Assembly (NCBI GenBank): GCA_031976175.1
Contig: DALYLR010000001.1
Location: 165,563-229,562, forward strand
From: DMER01 sp003451645
Lineage (GTDB): Bacteria > Pseudomonadota > Alphaproteobacteria > Micropepsales > Micropepsaceae
Reading direction: 5' to 3'
Length of the DNA: 64,000 bases
This document shows positions 7,341-16,612 of this stretch, one piece after another. The notes below the pieces were generated by a model. The model was given only the letters and a program-made list of their open reading frames with translations. It was not told the origin of the DNA and searched no databases. Position numbers and translations under genes: made by a program. How positions within the stretch are numbered: position 1 is the first letter of the stretch; every line of letters starts with the position of its first letter.

Positions 7341-8525
7341 ATGATTCGCAGGCGTCTCCAGGCTCAGGTGTTAGCTTTGCTGGATGAAAATCCGGCTGTC
7401 TTGCTACAAGGTCCCCGGCAAGTCGGGAAGACGACCCTTGCCATCGCAATCGCTCAGGCCCGCAACGGCGTCTATCGCGACCTTGAGAACCCGCAAGATT
7501 TAGACCAAGTCCACGATATTGGCCTCTTCGAGACGCAGCATCCGGACCGCCTCATCATCCTTGATGAGGTGCAGCGTGTCCCCGGCCTCTTTGCTCCATT
7601 GCGCAGCATTATTGACCGCCGAAGGCGGGCTGGGCGGAAGACGGGTCAATTCTTGCTGCTTGGTTCCTCCTCGCTCGATTTGATGCAGCAGACGAGCGAA
7701 AGCCTTGCGGGCCGTGTTGCCTATGCCGAATTGTCTGGACTCGATGCTCTGGAGCTGAGCGCTGCAGGCTCAACGGCCGACAACATGGATAGGCTTTGGC
7801 TTCGCGGCGGTTATCCAGACAGTCTCTTGTCCACCTCCGACAAGACCAGCCTGACCTGGCGGCTCGACCTGATCCGCAGCTATCTCGAGCGCGACATTCC
7901 CCAATTTGGTTTTCGCGTACCGGCCGAGACCATGCGGCGCTTCTGGACCATGCTGGCGCATCGTCAAGGGGGCTTGCATAACGCAGCCGCGCTCGCTGAA
8001 GGATTGGGCATCAGCGGTCAAAGCGTCGCCCGCTACGCCGATATCCTCATCGACTTGCTTCTGGTGCGCAGGTTTCAGCCCTGGCATGCCAATCTGGGCA
8101 AGCGTCTGGTCAAATCGCCCAAGCTCACTATTCGAGACAGCGGGCTTCTGCATGCGCTGCTGTCGATCCCGACTTTTGACGGTTTGCTCAGTCACCCGTC
8201 GCTGGGTGCGAGTTGGGAAGGCTTTGTTATCGAGAATGTTTTGGCCGTCGCACATGGCCAATGGCAGGGCTATTTCTATCGGACGCAAGCGGGCGCTGAG
8301 ATTGATCTGTTGCTTGTGCGCGGCGGCGTGCCGGACATCGCCATTGAGGTCAAACGCGCGTCCGTGCCTCAACCGCGACGCGGGTTTCATGTCGCTTGCG
8401 ATGATCTGGGCGTGAAGCAACGCTATGTCGTCTATCCCGGTTCGCAAGCCTATCCCTCGCCAGCAGGGCATTGGGTCATGCCGCTCGGCCACATGATGCA
8501 AAAGCTCCTGAATGAGGACCGGTAG
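7341..8525 (+). CDS. AAA ATPase with C-terminal DUF4143 domain
   Basis: 394 residues. The N-terminal AAA_14 core has Walker A GPRQVGKTT (residues ~24-32) and Walker B LIILDEVQ. The LLGSSSLDLM segment follows, where the sensor residue is expected. The C-terminal DUF4143 region contains FYRTQAGAEIDLLL and, further on, IAIEVKRAS, a spacing reminiscent of the PD-(D/E)XK nuclease core. Such proteins are widespread, often horizontally transferred, and biochemically little understood. It stands alone behind a LuxR-type regulator gene on the same strand. Function cannot be assigned beyond ATP binding. Confidence 0.85.
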   Translation: MIRRRLQAQVLALLDENPAVLLQGPRQVGKTTLAIAIAQARNGVYRDLENPQDLDQVHDIGLFETQHPDRLIILDEVQRVPGLFAPLRSIIDRRRRAGRKTGQFLLLGSSSLDLMQQTSESLAGRVAYAELSGLDALELSAAGSTADNMDRLWLRGGYPDSLLSTSDKTSLTWRLDLIRSYLERDIPQFGFRVPAETMRRFWTMLAHRQGGLHNAAALAEGLGISGQSVARYADILIDLLLVRRFQPWHANLGKRLVKSPKLTIRDSGLLHALLSIPTFDGLLSHPSLGASWEGFVIENVLAVAHGQWQGYFYRTQAGAEIDLLLVRGGVPDIAIEVKRASVPQPRRGFHVACDDLGVKQRYVVYPGSQAYPSPAGHWVMPLGHMMQKLLNEDR

Positions 8526-9065
8526 TCAGGCGCCGCGGTGGGCGACCGTGATCCCATACTCAGCTAAGGCGGCCGCCAGATCGCCAATGCTCTTGCCGCA
8601 CAACTCCCCGCCAGCAAAGCGCTTGTCGCCCGTCACATCGGCTGCGACCCAGTGGGGCGTCACGAACAATTCGGAAGCTTCGTGTGAGTCAAATTCAACA
8701 TCGGCGATGATCAGGCCCGACAAGGCTTGCGCAAACACACCGATCTGAAGTGTGCCTTGGGCGATCTTGTGGTCATACCGGCGTTTGATGACGTCTTTGG
8801 ACGGTACTGTGCACAGTGCTTCATACTCCGCCTTGCTGAGGGGGATTGTGTATTCCAGCATCTGAGAATGGTCGCCGTCCCGCTTGAGCACCTTCTTGGT
8901 GATTTGGAGTTCGTCGCCGTCTTGTCTGACACGAAGGTAGCAATGACCGGCGTCCGCAGGAATGTACCGGTCCGCAACCAGGCGGCCTTCGCCAAGTGTC
9001 AGATCGGCCGGAACTTTGTGAACCAGAAACCGCCGTTCGATCTCAGTGTCTGGCCGCGTTGGCAT
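8526..9065 (-). CDS. CYTH domain protein (triphosphate tunnel metalloenzyme)
   Basis: 179 residues. The N terminus EIERRFLV corresponds to the ExExK-type signature of CYTH/triphosphate-tunnel enzymes (here with Arg for Lys). Alternating basic and acidic strands (RYIPADAGHCYLRVRQ, ELQITKKV, IIADVEFDSHEA) fit the eight-stranded tunnel. Family members hydrolyse inorganic or thiamine triphosphate, or more rarely make cAMP; inorganic triphosphatase is the commonest bacterial activity. The stop abuts the end of the convergent DUF4143 gene with no gap. Confidence 0.82.
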   Translation of the reverse strand: MPTRPDTEIERRFLVHKVPADLTLGEGRLVADRYIPADAGHCYLRVRQDGDELQITKKVLKRDGDHSQMLEYTIPLSKAEYEALCTVPSKDVIKRRYDHKIAQGTLQIGVFAQALSGLIIADVEFDSHEASELFVTPHWVAADVTGDKRFAGGELCGKSIGDLAAALAEYGITVAHRGA

Positions 9066-9143
9066 GACGGTAACCTCTCAAAGATCTTGCATTTGACATC
9101 AGCTGTCCGGACCGAGAAACATCGGCCGCCCAGCGCAATCCTT

Positions 9144-10535
9144 CTAGGGCCCCACCATCGTCTCGCGTCCCAGATCGCGGGCCGTCAGATCGATCGCCTT
9201 CCAGGCAAGGCCCACGAGCTCATCCACCTCCGCGTGCGAAATCACAAAGGGCGGCGAGAGCATCATCGTGTCGCGCGTTGCCCGCATGACCAGGCCGTTG
9301 CTGAAACAGTGATTGCGGCAATGGGTGCCGACGTCACGCTTGGGGTCAAAGAATTTGCGGGTGGTCTTGTCGTCCATCAATTCGATCGCTGCAAGCAGGC
9401 CTTGGGTGCGGACCTCGCCTACCATTGGATGGCGGGCGAGTTCTTTGACCCGCCCTGCGAAATAGGGCCCGATATCCGTCCGTATACGGTCGACCAGGTT
9501 TTCGCGCTCGATGATCTCCAGGTTCTTGAGGCTGACCGCGCAGGCGACAGGATGTCCCGACCAGGTGAAACCATGCACCATCTCCTCATTCGCCGAGGAA
9601 ATCGCGTCGCCAACGCGGGGGCCCAGCCCCAAGGCCGAGATTGGCTGGTATCCCGACGACAGGCCCTTGGCCATCGACATCAAGTCGGGCTCAACGCCAT
9701 AGGTCTGCGCACCAAACCATTCGCCTGTGCGGCCAAAACCGGTGATCACTTCGTCTAAATGCAGCAAGACATCGTATTTGCGGCAGATGCGCTGAATCTC
9801 CGGGAAATAGGAGCGGGGCGGCATCATCAGGCCTCCGGCGCCATGGATCGGCTCGACGCTGAACGAGGCGACACGGTCCGCGCCCAATTCCAGAATGCGC
9901 TCCTCTAATTTGCGCGCCATGGCGAGGCCGTAGTCCTCCGGGTCCTGATCACCGCCCCAGGCATAAGGATAGACCGTCGGGATCTTGGCAAAGCCTGGCA
10001 GAGGCAGGTCCCATTGCGGGTGCATAGGTGTTAGGCCTGAGAGGCTCGCCGCCGCCATTGTCACGCCGTGATAGGCGTATTCGCGGCTGATATGGATTTT
10101 CTTTTCGGGGCGGCCTTGCAGGTTCCAGTAATAGCGGATGAGCTTGAGGGCGGAATCGTTGGCCTCCGACCCTGAGTTCGCGAACAAGACGCGCGTCATG
10201 CCAGCGGGCAATAGTTGCGCGAGCTTGGCCGCCAATTCCACTGCATAAGGATGGGTGGTTTGGAAGAAGGCATTGTAGTAGGGCAGCTCCCGCATCGCGC
10301 TGTAGGCTGCGTCCGCCAATTCCTCCCGCCCATAACCCACATTCACGCACCAAAGGCCCGCCATCCCGTCGATCAGCCGGTGACCCTCGGAGTCCCAGAG
10401 GTGCACGCCCTTGGCGCGGGTGATGACGCGGGCGCCCTTTTTGTTTAGCGCAGCGGTGTCTGTGAAGGGGTGGATGTGATGGGCAGCGTCTAGAGCTTGC
10501 CAGTCTTTGGTACGGTTATGGGTCGAGGCGCGCAT
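9144..10535 (-). CDS. class III aminotransferase (omega-amino acid / putrescine-pyruvate type)
   Basis: 463 residues, full length. The PLP fold is clear: FANSGSEANDSALKLIRYY binds the cofactor phosphate, HLDEVITGFGRTGEWFG contains the ring-stacking Asp, and SMAKGLSSGYQP carries the Schiff-base Lys. Overall it resembles pyruvate-dependent omega-transaminases and putrescine/polyamine aminotransferases (SpuC-like). These move an amino group from beta-alanine, GABA or diamines to pyruvate in the cytoplasm. No polyamine genes adjoin it, so the substrate remains open. It is divergent from nth. Confidence 0.85.
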   Translation of the reverse strand: MRASTHNRTKDWQALDAAHHIHPFTDTAALNKKGARVITRAKGVHLWDSEGHRLIDGMAGLWCVNVGYGREELADAAYSAMRELPYYNAFFQTTHPYAVELAAKLAQLLPAGMTRVLFANSGSEANDSALKLIRYYWNLQGRPEKKIHISREYAYHGVTMAAASLSGLTPMHPQWDLPLPGFAKIPTVYPYAWGGDQDPEDYGLAMARKLEERILELGADRVASFSVEPIHGAGGLMMPPRSYFPEIQRICRKYDVLLHLDEVITGFGRTGEWFGAQTYGVEPDLMSMAKGLSSGYQPISALGLGPRVGDAISSANEEMVHGFTWSGHPVACAVSLKNLEIIERENLVDRIRTDIGPYFAGRVKELARHPMVGEVRTQGLLAAIELMDDKTTRKFFDPKRDVGTHCRNHCFSNGLVMRATRDTMMLSPPFVISHAEVDELVGLAWKAIDLTARDLGRETMVGP

Positions 10536-10659
10536 GAGAATGATCTCCCGGAAACGGACGTGACAGTGGGTTCAACACTTGAAGGCCTGGCCTCAAGGGT
10601 TGTAGCCAATCCGGGCGCACAAAAGCAGGAGCGCGTCTTTTCTCGTCTGACAGGTCATC

Positions 10660-11373
10660 ATGCTTCCCAAGTCTAGCAAGGCCAAGGTCTCGCCGCAAAG
10701 GGCAAAAGGCAGTGCCATGCGCGCGCCTGAGATCGAGATGTTCTTTGCCAGGCTGAAAGCGTGCAACCCGGAGCCCAAGGGGGAGTTGGAGTCGGTTAAC
10801 GCCTTCACGCTCCTGGTGGCTGTGGTGTTGTCCGCGCAGGCGACCGACAAGAGCGTCAACAAGGCGACGAGGCCGCTTTTTGCCGCCGCCGACACGCCGC
10901 ACAAGATGCTGGCCTTGGGCGAGGCGCGACTTGCGGAGTTCATCCGTACGATCGGCTTGTTCCGCACCAAAGCCAAAAACGTCATCGCCCTCTCGCAGGC
11001 CCTGATCGATCAGCATGGGGGCCAAGTCCCTGATGACCGCGCGGCGCTGGAGGCCCTGCCCGGCGTTGGCCGCAAGACCGCCAATGTCGTGCTCAGCATG
11101 GCCTTTGGGCAGCCCACCATTGCTGTCGATACCCATGTCTTCCGGGTGTCCAATCGGACGGGCTTGGCTCCCGGCAAAACCGTGCTGGCGGTCGAAACGG
11201 CGCTCGAAGCGCGCATCCCAAAGGCCTATCTGTTCCATGCCCATCATTGGCTGATCCTGCATGGGCGCTATACGGGCCTGGCGCGCTCGCCCAAATGCTC
11301 GACCTGCCCGGTCCATGATCTGTGCCGCTTTAAGGATAAGGGCACCGTTGCGCCCGCGCAGGCGGACCCGTAG
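10660..11373 (+). CDS. nth: endonuclease III, with one [4Fe-4S] cysteine replaced
   Basis: 237 residues from 10660; an ATG at 10717 behind AAAAGG gives 218 residues, closer to E. coli Nth (211), and may be the real start. The helix-hairpin-helix LPGVGRKTANVVLSMAFG carries the catalytic Lys, and AVDTHVFRVSNRT the catalytic Asp. It excises oxidised pyrimidines in base excision repair. The C-terminal cluster loop should read C-x6-C-x2-C-x5-C, but the first Cys is Gly (RYTGLARSPKC, codon GGC at 11275-11277), leaving only three ligands. Fold and active site are otherwise intact. Confidence 0.92.
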   Translation: MLPKSSKAKVSPQRAKGSAMRAPEIEMFFARLKACNPEPKGELESVNAFTLLVAVVLSAQATDKSVNKATRPLFAAADTPHKMLALGEARLAEFIRTIGLFRTKAKNVIALSQALIDQHGGQVPDDRAALEALPGVGRKTANVVLSMAFGQPTIAVDTHVFRVSNRTGLAPGKTVLAVETALEARIPKAYLFHAHHWLILHGRYTGLARSPKCSTCPVHDLCRFKDKGTVAPAQADP

Positions 11374-11406
11374 GCTTTGCGGGGCTTGAGGGCCTTGGGG
11401 GAGGAC

Positions 11407-13749
11407 ATGCAGGTGAAACGGTTTGGCGGGAGTGCCCTTGGCGCATTGATCCTGTGCGCCGCGTTGCTCATTGGGCTGAGCATCGCATGGTCGAGCCGGT
11501 TCTTTGCCCCGCCCGAGTGGCACCGCCCCAGCCAAGGCATGAATTTGGGCGAGGCGCAGATCCTTCTCAAAACTTTGCTGGGCGATGAGGCGCCACATCC
11601 GGTGGGGTCTGAGGCCAACAAGGCCATCCGTGACCGGATTGTTACCTTCCTCACGGAGGCGGGCTATACGCCCGAAATCCAGTCCCGCTTTCAGTGTTCG
11701 CAAATGGCTCGGCCGGGCCGGGCGCGGGCTTGCGCGCAGCTCGACAATGTCTTCGCCGTCTTGAAGGGCCGCGAGCCTGGCAATGCCATCCTCGCCACCG
11801 CCCATTATGACAGCGTCGGGGCCGGGCCAGGTGCGGCCGATGACGGGCACGGTGTTGCGGTCATGCTCATGCTCGCCAAGGCCCTCAAGGCGCAGGCGCC
11901 GCCGCGCAACGATATTGTCTTTCTCTTGAGCGATGCAGAGGAGGTGGGCCTTTTGGGGGCGACGGCCTTTGCGGTGCATCACCCGCTTATGGCCTCTGTC
12001 CGGGTGGTCGTGAATGCGGAGGCACGCGGGGCTTCCGGACCATCCTTCATGTTCGAGACCGGTGCCGGCAATGCCAAGCTGATCGGGCTTTATGCCGCGG
12101 CGCTGTCGCGGCCGGTTTCCGATTCCTTGGCCTATGAGGTCTACAGGCTGCTGCCCAACAACACCGATTACTCCGTCTACAAGGCGCGCGGGATCAACGG
12201 CTTGAACTTCGCCTTCACAGGTGCCGGCGCGCGCTATCATTCCAGCGCCGATACACTAGCACTGCTCGATCCACGCTCGTTTCAGCATCAGGGTGACAAT
12301 GTCTTCGAGGCCGTTGCGGCGCTCAAGGATGCTGATTTGAGCGCGTTGAATACCTCGCAGAACGCCGCCTATTTCGATGTGTTCGGCTATGCGGTTCTGC
12401 ATTGGCCGGACAGTTGGAATGCGCCAATTACGGGGCTTTGTCTTTTGGCTCTGGGGATGCTCATCGTGCGGCGGCGGTCGCACCACCCTGCCTTATCAGC
12501 GGTTTCGGGTGTCCTCGTCTTTCTTGCCGTGCCCGCGATGCTGTTTGGTGTTGGCTGGTTGCTCTCTTTCCCACTCGGTATCTGGCCCGGTGCGCATCCC
12601 ATCGATCACGCCATGCCCTGGCCTGGACGGATCGCGCTTCTGTTGAGTGCCGTGCTCGTGCCGGCGCTGTTGGTGAGTGCGTTTGGGTTTATGCGGCGGG
12701 TGGTGACGGCCGATGCAGGCTTGCTGTCCTTGGTGGTGTGGTTTTGCATCGGCGGGTTGGCCCTTGCGGTCAGCGTTTGGCTGCCAGGTGCCGCGCATCC
12801 CTTTCTGTTGCCCGTTGTGGTCTTTGCCGTGGTGTCACTTGTCCGGCAGGTCTTGCTAGGAGCCACTGGCGGCCGTGATTATGTGGCGCCCCTTGCGGGG
12901 CTCATCGTCGCGGCCTTGATTTGGATCAGCTATTTCAATGCCCTTGAGGTGATTTTTGGGTTTGCAGAATCCGGGCCGCGTTTGGCGGCGATGACCGTGC
13001 TGGCGCTCGCGCTGTTCGCATTCCTGAGTGTGATCACGCAAGCGGTAGCGCGCATGTCGTGGGTTGGACCCTCGCTCCTGCTTGTGGGCGTGGGCGGGGC
13101 CGCCGCGCTCGGCGCCCTTGCCGCACCCTATAGCCCGGAACATCCGCGCGGCCTGAACCTGTTCTATCTGCAGAATGCGGGCGGTGAGGATGCCGCCTGG
13201 GGCCTGTCCGGTATGGGGTCCGTGGATGTGGGCTTTGCGCGTGGCCACGGTTTTGGACCGCATCCGGGTGTTCCACTGCCAGGGGGCTTGTGGACCTCCA
13301 TCAATTGGACGAAAGGGGCGGGCGGTCCGCGCCTGCCTGCGCCTGCTTTTGAAGTCGTGAGCACCGAGCGCAGCGGGGATATGGTGACCGTCCGTGCCCG
13401 GATTACCGCAGCGCGGGCGGGACAGATGTTGGGCCTCAGCATCCCCAATGGCTCCGCTATCGAGGAGGTCTCGGTCAATGGTGAGGCCGCATTTGTGCGC
13501 GGCGGGGAGGCGATCCCTGCCAATGGCACGACCTTGCGCCTCCACGGTCTGGGTGGTGCGCCGGGCGAGCTTGTCATCACGCGCAAGGCTGAGGGCAATG
13601 CCCGCCTCAAACTGTTCGAATTGTCCGCGTTGCCGGACACGGACGAGGCGCGCGCGATGGCCGCTGCCCGCCCTGTGGATGCCGCGCCCTATCAAACGGG
13701 CGATGCGGCTCTGGTTGGGCTAGATGTGGACTTGGCAGGCACGCCCTAA
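11407..13749 (+). CDS. M28 family zinc peptidase with C-terminal multi-pass membrane domain
   Basis: 780 residues from ATG 11407 (GGGGGAGG upstream); TTG codons further upstream are less likely. An N-terminal membrane anchor (ALGALILCAALLIGLSIAW) is followed by the peptidase domain: ATAHYDSVGAGPGAADDGHG and LLSDAEEVGLLGA supply the first metal and catalytic ligands, VVNAEARGASG and later YHSSADT the rest. From about residue 325 come several membrane helices, then a soluble C-terminal domain. This plan resembles Fxna/ERMP1-like membrane peptidases. It probably cleaves peptides outside the cytoplasmic membrane. Its last four bases overlap the convergent yciB. Confidence 0.88.
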   Translation: MQVKRFGGSALGALILCAALLIGLSIAWSSRFFAPPEWHRPSQGMNLGEAQILLKTLLGDEAPHPVGSEANKAIRDRIVTFLTEAGYTPEIQSRFQCSQMARPGRARACAQLDNVFAVLKGREPGNAILATAHYDSVGAGPGAADDGHGVAVMLMLAKALKAQAPPRNDIVFLLSDAEEVGLLGATAFAVHHPLMASVRVVVNAEARGASGPSFMFETGAGNAKLIGLYAAALSRPVSDSLAYEVYRLLPNNTDYSVYKARGINGLNFAFTGAGARYHSSADTLALLDPRSFQHQGDNVFEAVAALKDADLSALNTSQNAAYFDVFGYAVLHWPDSWNAPITGLCLLALGMLIVRRRSHHPALSAVSGVLVFLAVPAMLFGVGWLLSFPLGIWPGAHPIDHAMPWPGRIALLLSAVLVPALLVSAFGFMRRVVTADAGLLSLVVWFCIGGLALAVSVWLPGAAHPFLLPVVVFAVVSLVRQVLLGATGGRDYVAPLAGLIVAALIWISYFNALEVIFGFAESGPRLAAMTVLALALFAFLSVITQAVARMSWVGPSLLLVGVGGAAALGALAAPYSPEHPRGLNLFYLQNAGGEDAAWGLSGMGSVDVGFARGHGFGPHPGVPLPGGLWTSINWTKGAGGPRLPAPAFEVVSTERSGDMVTVRARITAARAGQMLGLSIPNGSAIEEVSVNGEAAFVRGGEAIPANGTTLRLHGLGGAPGELVITRKAEGNARLKLFELSALPDTDEARAMAAARPVDAAPYQTGDAALVGLDVDLAGTP

Positions 13750-14384
13750 AGGGTGTCTTTCGTACCGCTCTCAATCTGGTGCTTGGTGATGTAGGGCATC
13801 TGCAGGATCGTGAAGACGAGCGTGATCGGGAAGACGCCCCAGACCTTGAAGGCGACCCAGAAGTCGGTCGAGAAATTGCGCCAGATGACCTCATTGAGGA
13901 TGGCGAGGAAGGCGAATAGGCCCGCATAGCGCCAACTGAGCGCGCGCCAGGCGAAATCGGGCAGGCGCACCGCATGTTCCATCACCAGCTTCACCAAAGG
14001 GCGTCCGAACGCCAACCCCGTCAGAAGCGCCAAGGCGAAGAGCGAATTCACAATCGTCGGTTTGATCTTGATGAAGAGCTCATCCTGCAACAGCAGCGTC
14101 AGTCCGCCAAAGATCAGCACCATCGCGCCAGTGACTATCGGCATGACCGGCAGCTTGCGCTCCAGCATGTAATTGACGCTGAGCGCGATGGTCACGGCGA
14201 CCATCAAGACGGCTGTAGCCGGGAAAATGCCCCAAATCTGATTGGCAGCAAAGAAGACCGCAAGCGGGCCCAATTCCAGCGCCAGTTTGATGCCAGGGTT
14301 CAGTGGCGGGCGTTTGCCGGTCTCAGGCGTTGGGGCCGAGGGTGTTGGTGCCAGGGCTTGCTCAGTGGGTCCATCCACAGTCAC
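13746..14384 (-). CDS. yciB: inner-membrane protein YciB / septation protein A
   Basis: 212 residues. After a Pro/Thr-rich N-terminal tail (about 30 residues) come several membrane helices and the family signatures LNPGIKLALELGPLAVFFAAN, WRNFSTDFWVAFKVWG and the C-terminal MPYITKH. YciB (IspZ/IspA) contributes to cell-envelope integrity and normal division; its biochemical activity is not established. It is the last gene of the minus-strand run dapF-mtaB-ftsY-yciB, three bases after ftsY, an arrangement seen in many alphaproteobacteria. Confidence 0.9.
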   Translation of the reverse strand: MTVDGPTEQALAPTPSAPTPETGKRPPLNPGIKLALELGPLAVFFAANQIWGIFPATAVLMVAVTIALSVNYMLERKLPVMPIVTGAMVLIFGGLTLLLQDELFIKIKPTIVNSLFALALLTGLAFGRPLVKLVMEHAVRLPDFAWRALSWRYAGLFAFLAILNEVIWRNFSTDFWVAFKVWGVFPITLVFTILQMPYITKHQIESGTKDTL

Positions 14385-14387
14385 GGT

Positions 14388-15335
14388 TTAGTCCTTTGCG
14401 TCAGCGCCAACAATGGCGCGGGAAAAGCCTTCGGCGTCGAAGGTTTGGAGATCATCGACGGCCTCGCCCACGCCGATGTAATGGATCGGCAGGTCGAATT
14501 TCTCGGCAAGGGAGACCAAGATACCGCCGCGTGCCGTGCCGTCGAGTTTGGTCATTACGGCCCCCGTCACCTTGGCGATGTCCCGGAAGATTTCGACCTG
14601 GCTTATTGCGTTCTGCCCGGTCGTGGCGTCCAGCACCAGGATCGTGGCGTGGGGGGCGGTGGGGTCAATCTTCTTGATTACGCGGATCATCTTGTCGAGC
14701 TCGGCCATCAGGCCCGCCTTGTTTTGCAGGCGCCCGGCCGTGTCGATCAGAACCACATCGGCGTTTATGGCGCGGGCCCTTTCGATGGCCTCAAAGGCGA
14801 GCGAGGCCGCATCCGAGCCTTGCTCGCGCGCAACGATTTCGGCGCCTGTGCGCTCTGACCAAATCTTCAGTTGCTCTATGGCGGCCGCGCGGAAGGTGTC
14901 GCCCGCGGCGAGCAAGACGCTCAAGCCCTCGCGGCGGAATTTCGCGGCAAGTTTGCCAATTGTGGTGGTCTTGCCTGAGCCATTGACGCCAGCGACCAGG
15001 ATCACATGCGGGCGGTTGGTGGGGTCGATGCGCAAGGGCCTTTGCACGCGGCGCAGGATTTCGCTGATCTTGGCGGCGAGCGCCTCCTTGACCTCTTGAT
15101 CAGTGACGTCGCTGTTGAAGCGGTCGTTCTTGAGTTCCTGGACGACGAATTCGGCAACGGGTGCGCCCATGTCGGAGGCGATCAACAGTTCCTCAAGTTC
15201 ATCCAGTGCTGCCTGATCCAATTTCTTCCGGGTAAAGATCTTTGTGACCCCGGTCGTCAACGATTGCGCCGAACGCGCGAGGCCCTGGGTCAGGCGCGAG
15301 AAGAAGCCGGTTTTCTTGGGCGCTTGATCGTTCAT
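14388..15335 (-). CDS. ftsY: signal recognition particle receptor FtsY
   Basis: 315 residues. A short basic N-terminal region precedes the helical N domain (LDQAALDELEELLIASDMG) and the G domain with GVNGSGKTTTIGKLA (P-loop), GDTFRAAAIEQL, DTAGRLQNK and TKLDGTARGG. FtsY binds the Ffh-RNA particle at the inner membrane and hands ribosome-nascent-chain complexes to SecYEG with GTP hydrolysis. The long acidic A domain of E. coli FtsY is absent, as is usual in this class. Its start overlaps the mtaB stop by four bases. The partner ffh lies about 6.5 kb away in this window. Confidence 0.96.
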   Translation of the reverse strand: MNDQAPKKTGFFSRLTQGLARSAQSLTTGVTKIFTRKKLDQAALDELEELLIASDMGAPVAEFVVQELKNDRFNSDVTDQEVKEALAAKISEILRRVQRPLRIDPTNRPHVILVAGVNGSGKTTTIGKLAAKFRREGLSVLLAAGDTFRAAAIEQLKIWSERTGAEIVAREQGSDAASLAFEAIERARAINADVVLIDTAGRLQNKAGLMAELDKMIRVIKKIDPTAPHATILVLDATTGQNAISQVEIFRDIAKVTGAVMTKLDGTARGGILVSLAEKFDLPIHYIGVGEAVDDLQTFDAEGFSRAIVGADAKD

Positions 15336-16612
15336 GCGAGGGTTTGTGCTTCCAAGGCTTTGCCAGTGCTGGCGGTGATGCGGGTGCGGATGATTGCGCC
15401 GGTTGGCGCTTCCCGGTCCAACTGCACGGGTGCGTAGCCCGGTGCGCGGCCCGCCGTTGCCGTTTCGGTCAGGACGGCCGTCTCAGTTCCGACTTGCTGT
15501 GCCAGATAGGTCTCGACCGCCGTGGCGCCTGCGGCGCGCAGGTGCGCCGCGCGCTCCTTGATGCGGCCGCCATCGAGCTGGGGCATGCGGGCGGCCGGTG
15601 TGCCTTTGCGGGGGGAGAAGGGAAAGACATGCAGCCAGGTCAGGCCGCATTCGGTCACCGTGTTCAAGGTGTTCTCGAACATCGCGTCCGTTTCAGTGGG
15701 AAACCCTGCGATCAAGTCAGCGCCAAAGGCGATCTCGGGCCTGCGCGCGCGCAGGGTCTGGCAAAAGGCGATGGCTTGGGCGCGGGTGTGGCGGCGCTTC
15801 ATCCGCTTCAAGATCATGTCGTCGCCCGCCTGAAGCGACAGATGGATGTGTGGCATCACGCGCTCCTCGCTCGCCATCAGATCGATCAGGCGCTCGTCAC
15901 ATTCGGCGACGTCGATGGAGGAGAGGCGCAAGCGCGGCAAAGCAGGCACCAGGCGCAAGATCTGCTCGACAAGACGGCCGAGCCTGGGCGTGCCTGGCAG
16001 ATCGAGCCCATAGGCCGTCAGGTCCACGCCGGTCAGCACGACCTCCTTGATCCCATGATCCGTCAGGGTACGGATTTGTTCGATGATGGCGCCCGCAGGG
16101 ACACTGCGCGATGGGCCCCGGCCATAGGGAATAATGCAAAAGGTGCAGCGGTGGTCGCAGCCATTCTGGATTTGCACAAAGGCGCGCACGCGTGCGTCGA
16201 AGCCTGCGATCAAGTGGCCTGCGGTTTCGCGTGCCTCCATGATGTCGGCGACCTGCACCCGCTCAGCCTCATCGAGGCCAAAGCGCGGCGCATAGGCCTT
16301 GGCGTCGAGCTTTTCCTGATTGCCCAGGATCTGATCGACTTCGGGCATGTCCGCGAAGGTTTCAGGCTCGGTCTGGGCCGCGCATCCAGTCACAATGATG
16401 CGCGCCGCCGGGTTGTCGCGGCGCAGTTTGCGGATCGCCTGGCGGGCCTGACGCACGGCCTCCGCGGTAACGGCGCAGGTGTTGACGATCACCGCGTCCT
16501 GCAATCCAGCCTCCAGGGCCTTGGCCTTGATGACCTCGGACTCAAAGGCGTTCAGGCGGCAGCCAAAGGTCGTGACTTCAACTGCGGCCGCGGGTGGGGT
16601 TGCGCGGCTCAT
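15332..16612 (-). CDS. mtaB: tRNA (t6A37) methylthiotransferase MtaB
   Basis: 426 residues. The N-terminal UPF0004 domain has its three cluster cysteines (TFGCRLNAFE, NTCAVT, TGCAAQ). The radical-SAM core has CDHRCTFCIIPYGRGPSRS (Cx3Cx2C), followed by LTGVDLTAYG and the C-terminal TRAM-like region. The enzyme adds a methylthio group to t6A at position 37 of ANN-decoding tRNAs, using two [4Fe-4S] clusters and S-adenosylmethionine. It overlaps dapF by four bases upstream and ftsY by four downstream, so the operon is translationally coupled. Confidence 0.93.
   Translation of the reverse strand: MSRATPPAAAVEVTTFGCRLNAFESEVIKAKALEAGLQDAVIVNTCAVTAEAVRQARQAIRKLRRDNPAARIIVTGCAAQTEPETFADMPEVDQILGNQEKLDAKAYAPRFGLDEAERVQVADIMEARETAGHLIAGFDARVRAFVQIQNGCDHRCTFCIIPYGRGPSRSVPAGAIIEQIRTLTDHGIKEVVLTGVDLTAYGLDLPGTPRLGRLVEQILRLVPALPRLRLSSIDVAECDERLIDLMASEERVMPHIHLSLQAGDDMILKRMKRRHTRAQAIAFCQTLRARRPEIAFGADLIAGFPTETDAMFENTLNTVTECGLTWLHVFPFSPRKGTPAARMPQLDGGRIKERAAHLRAAGATAVETYLAQQVGTETAVLTETATAGRAPGYAPVQLDREAPTGAIIRTRITASTGKALEAQTLA

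Noticed and set aside
10516..12240. A long minus-strand open frame opposite nth and the M28 peptidase gene.
   Set aside because: It is a shadow of GC-rich coding sequence on the other strand: biased to Arg, Gly and His, with no family match, while the plus-strand genes have clear motifs.
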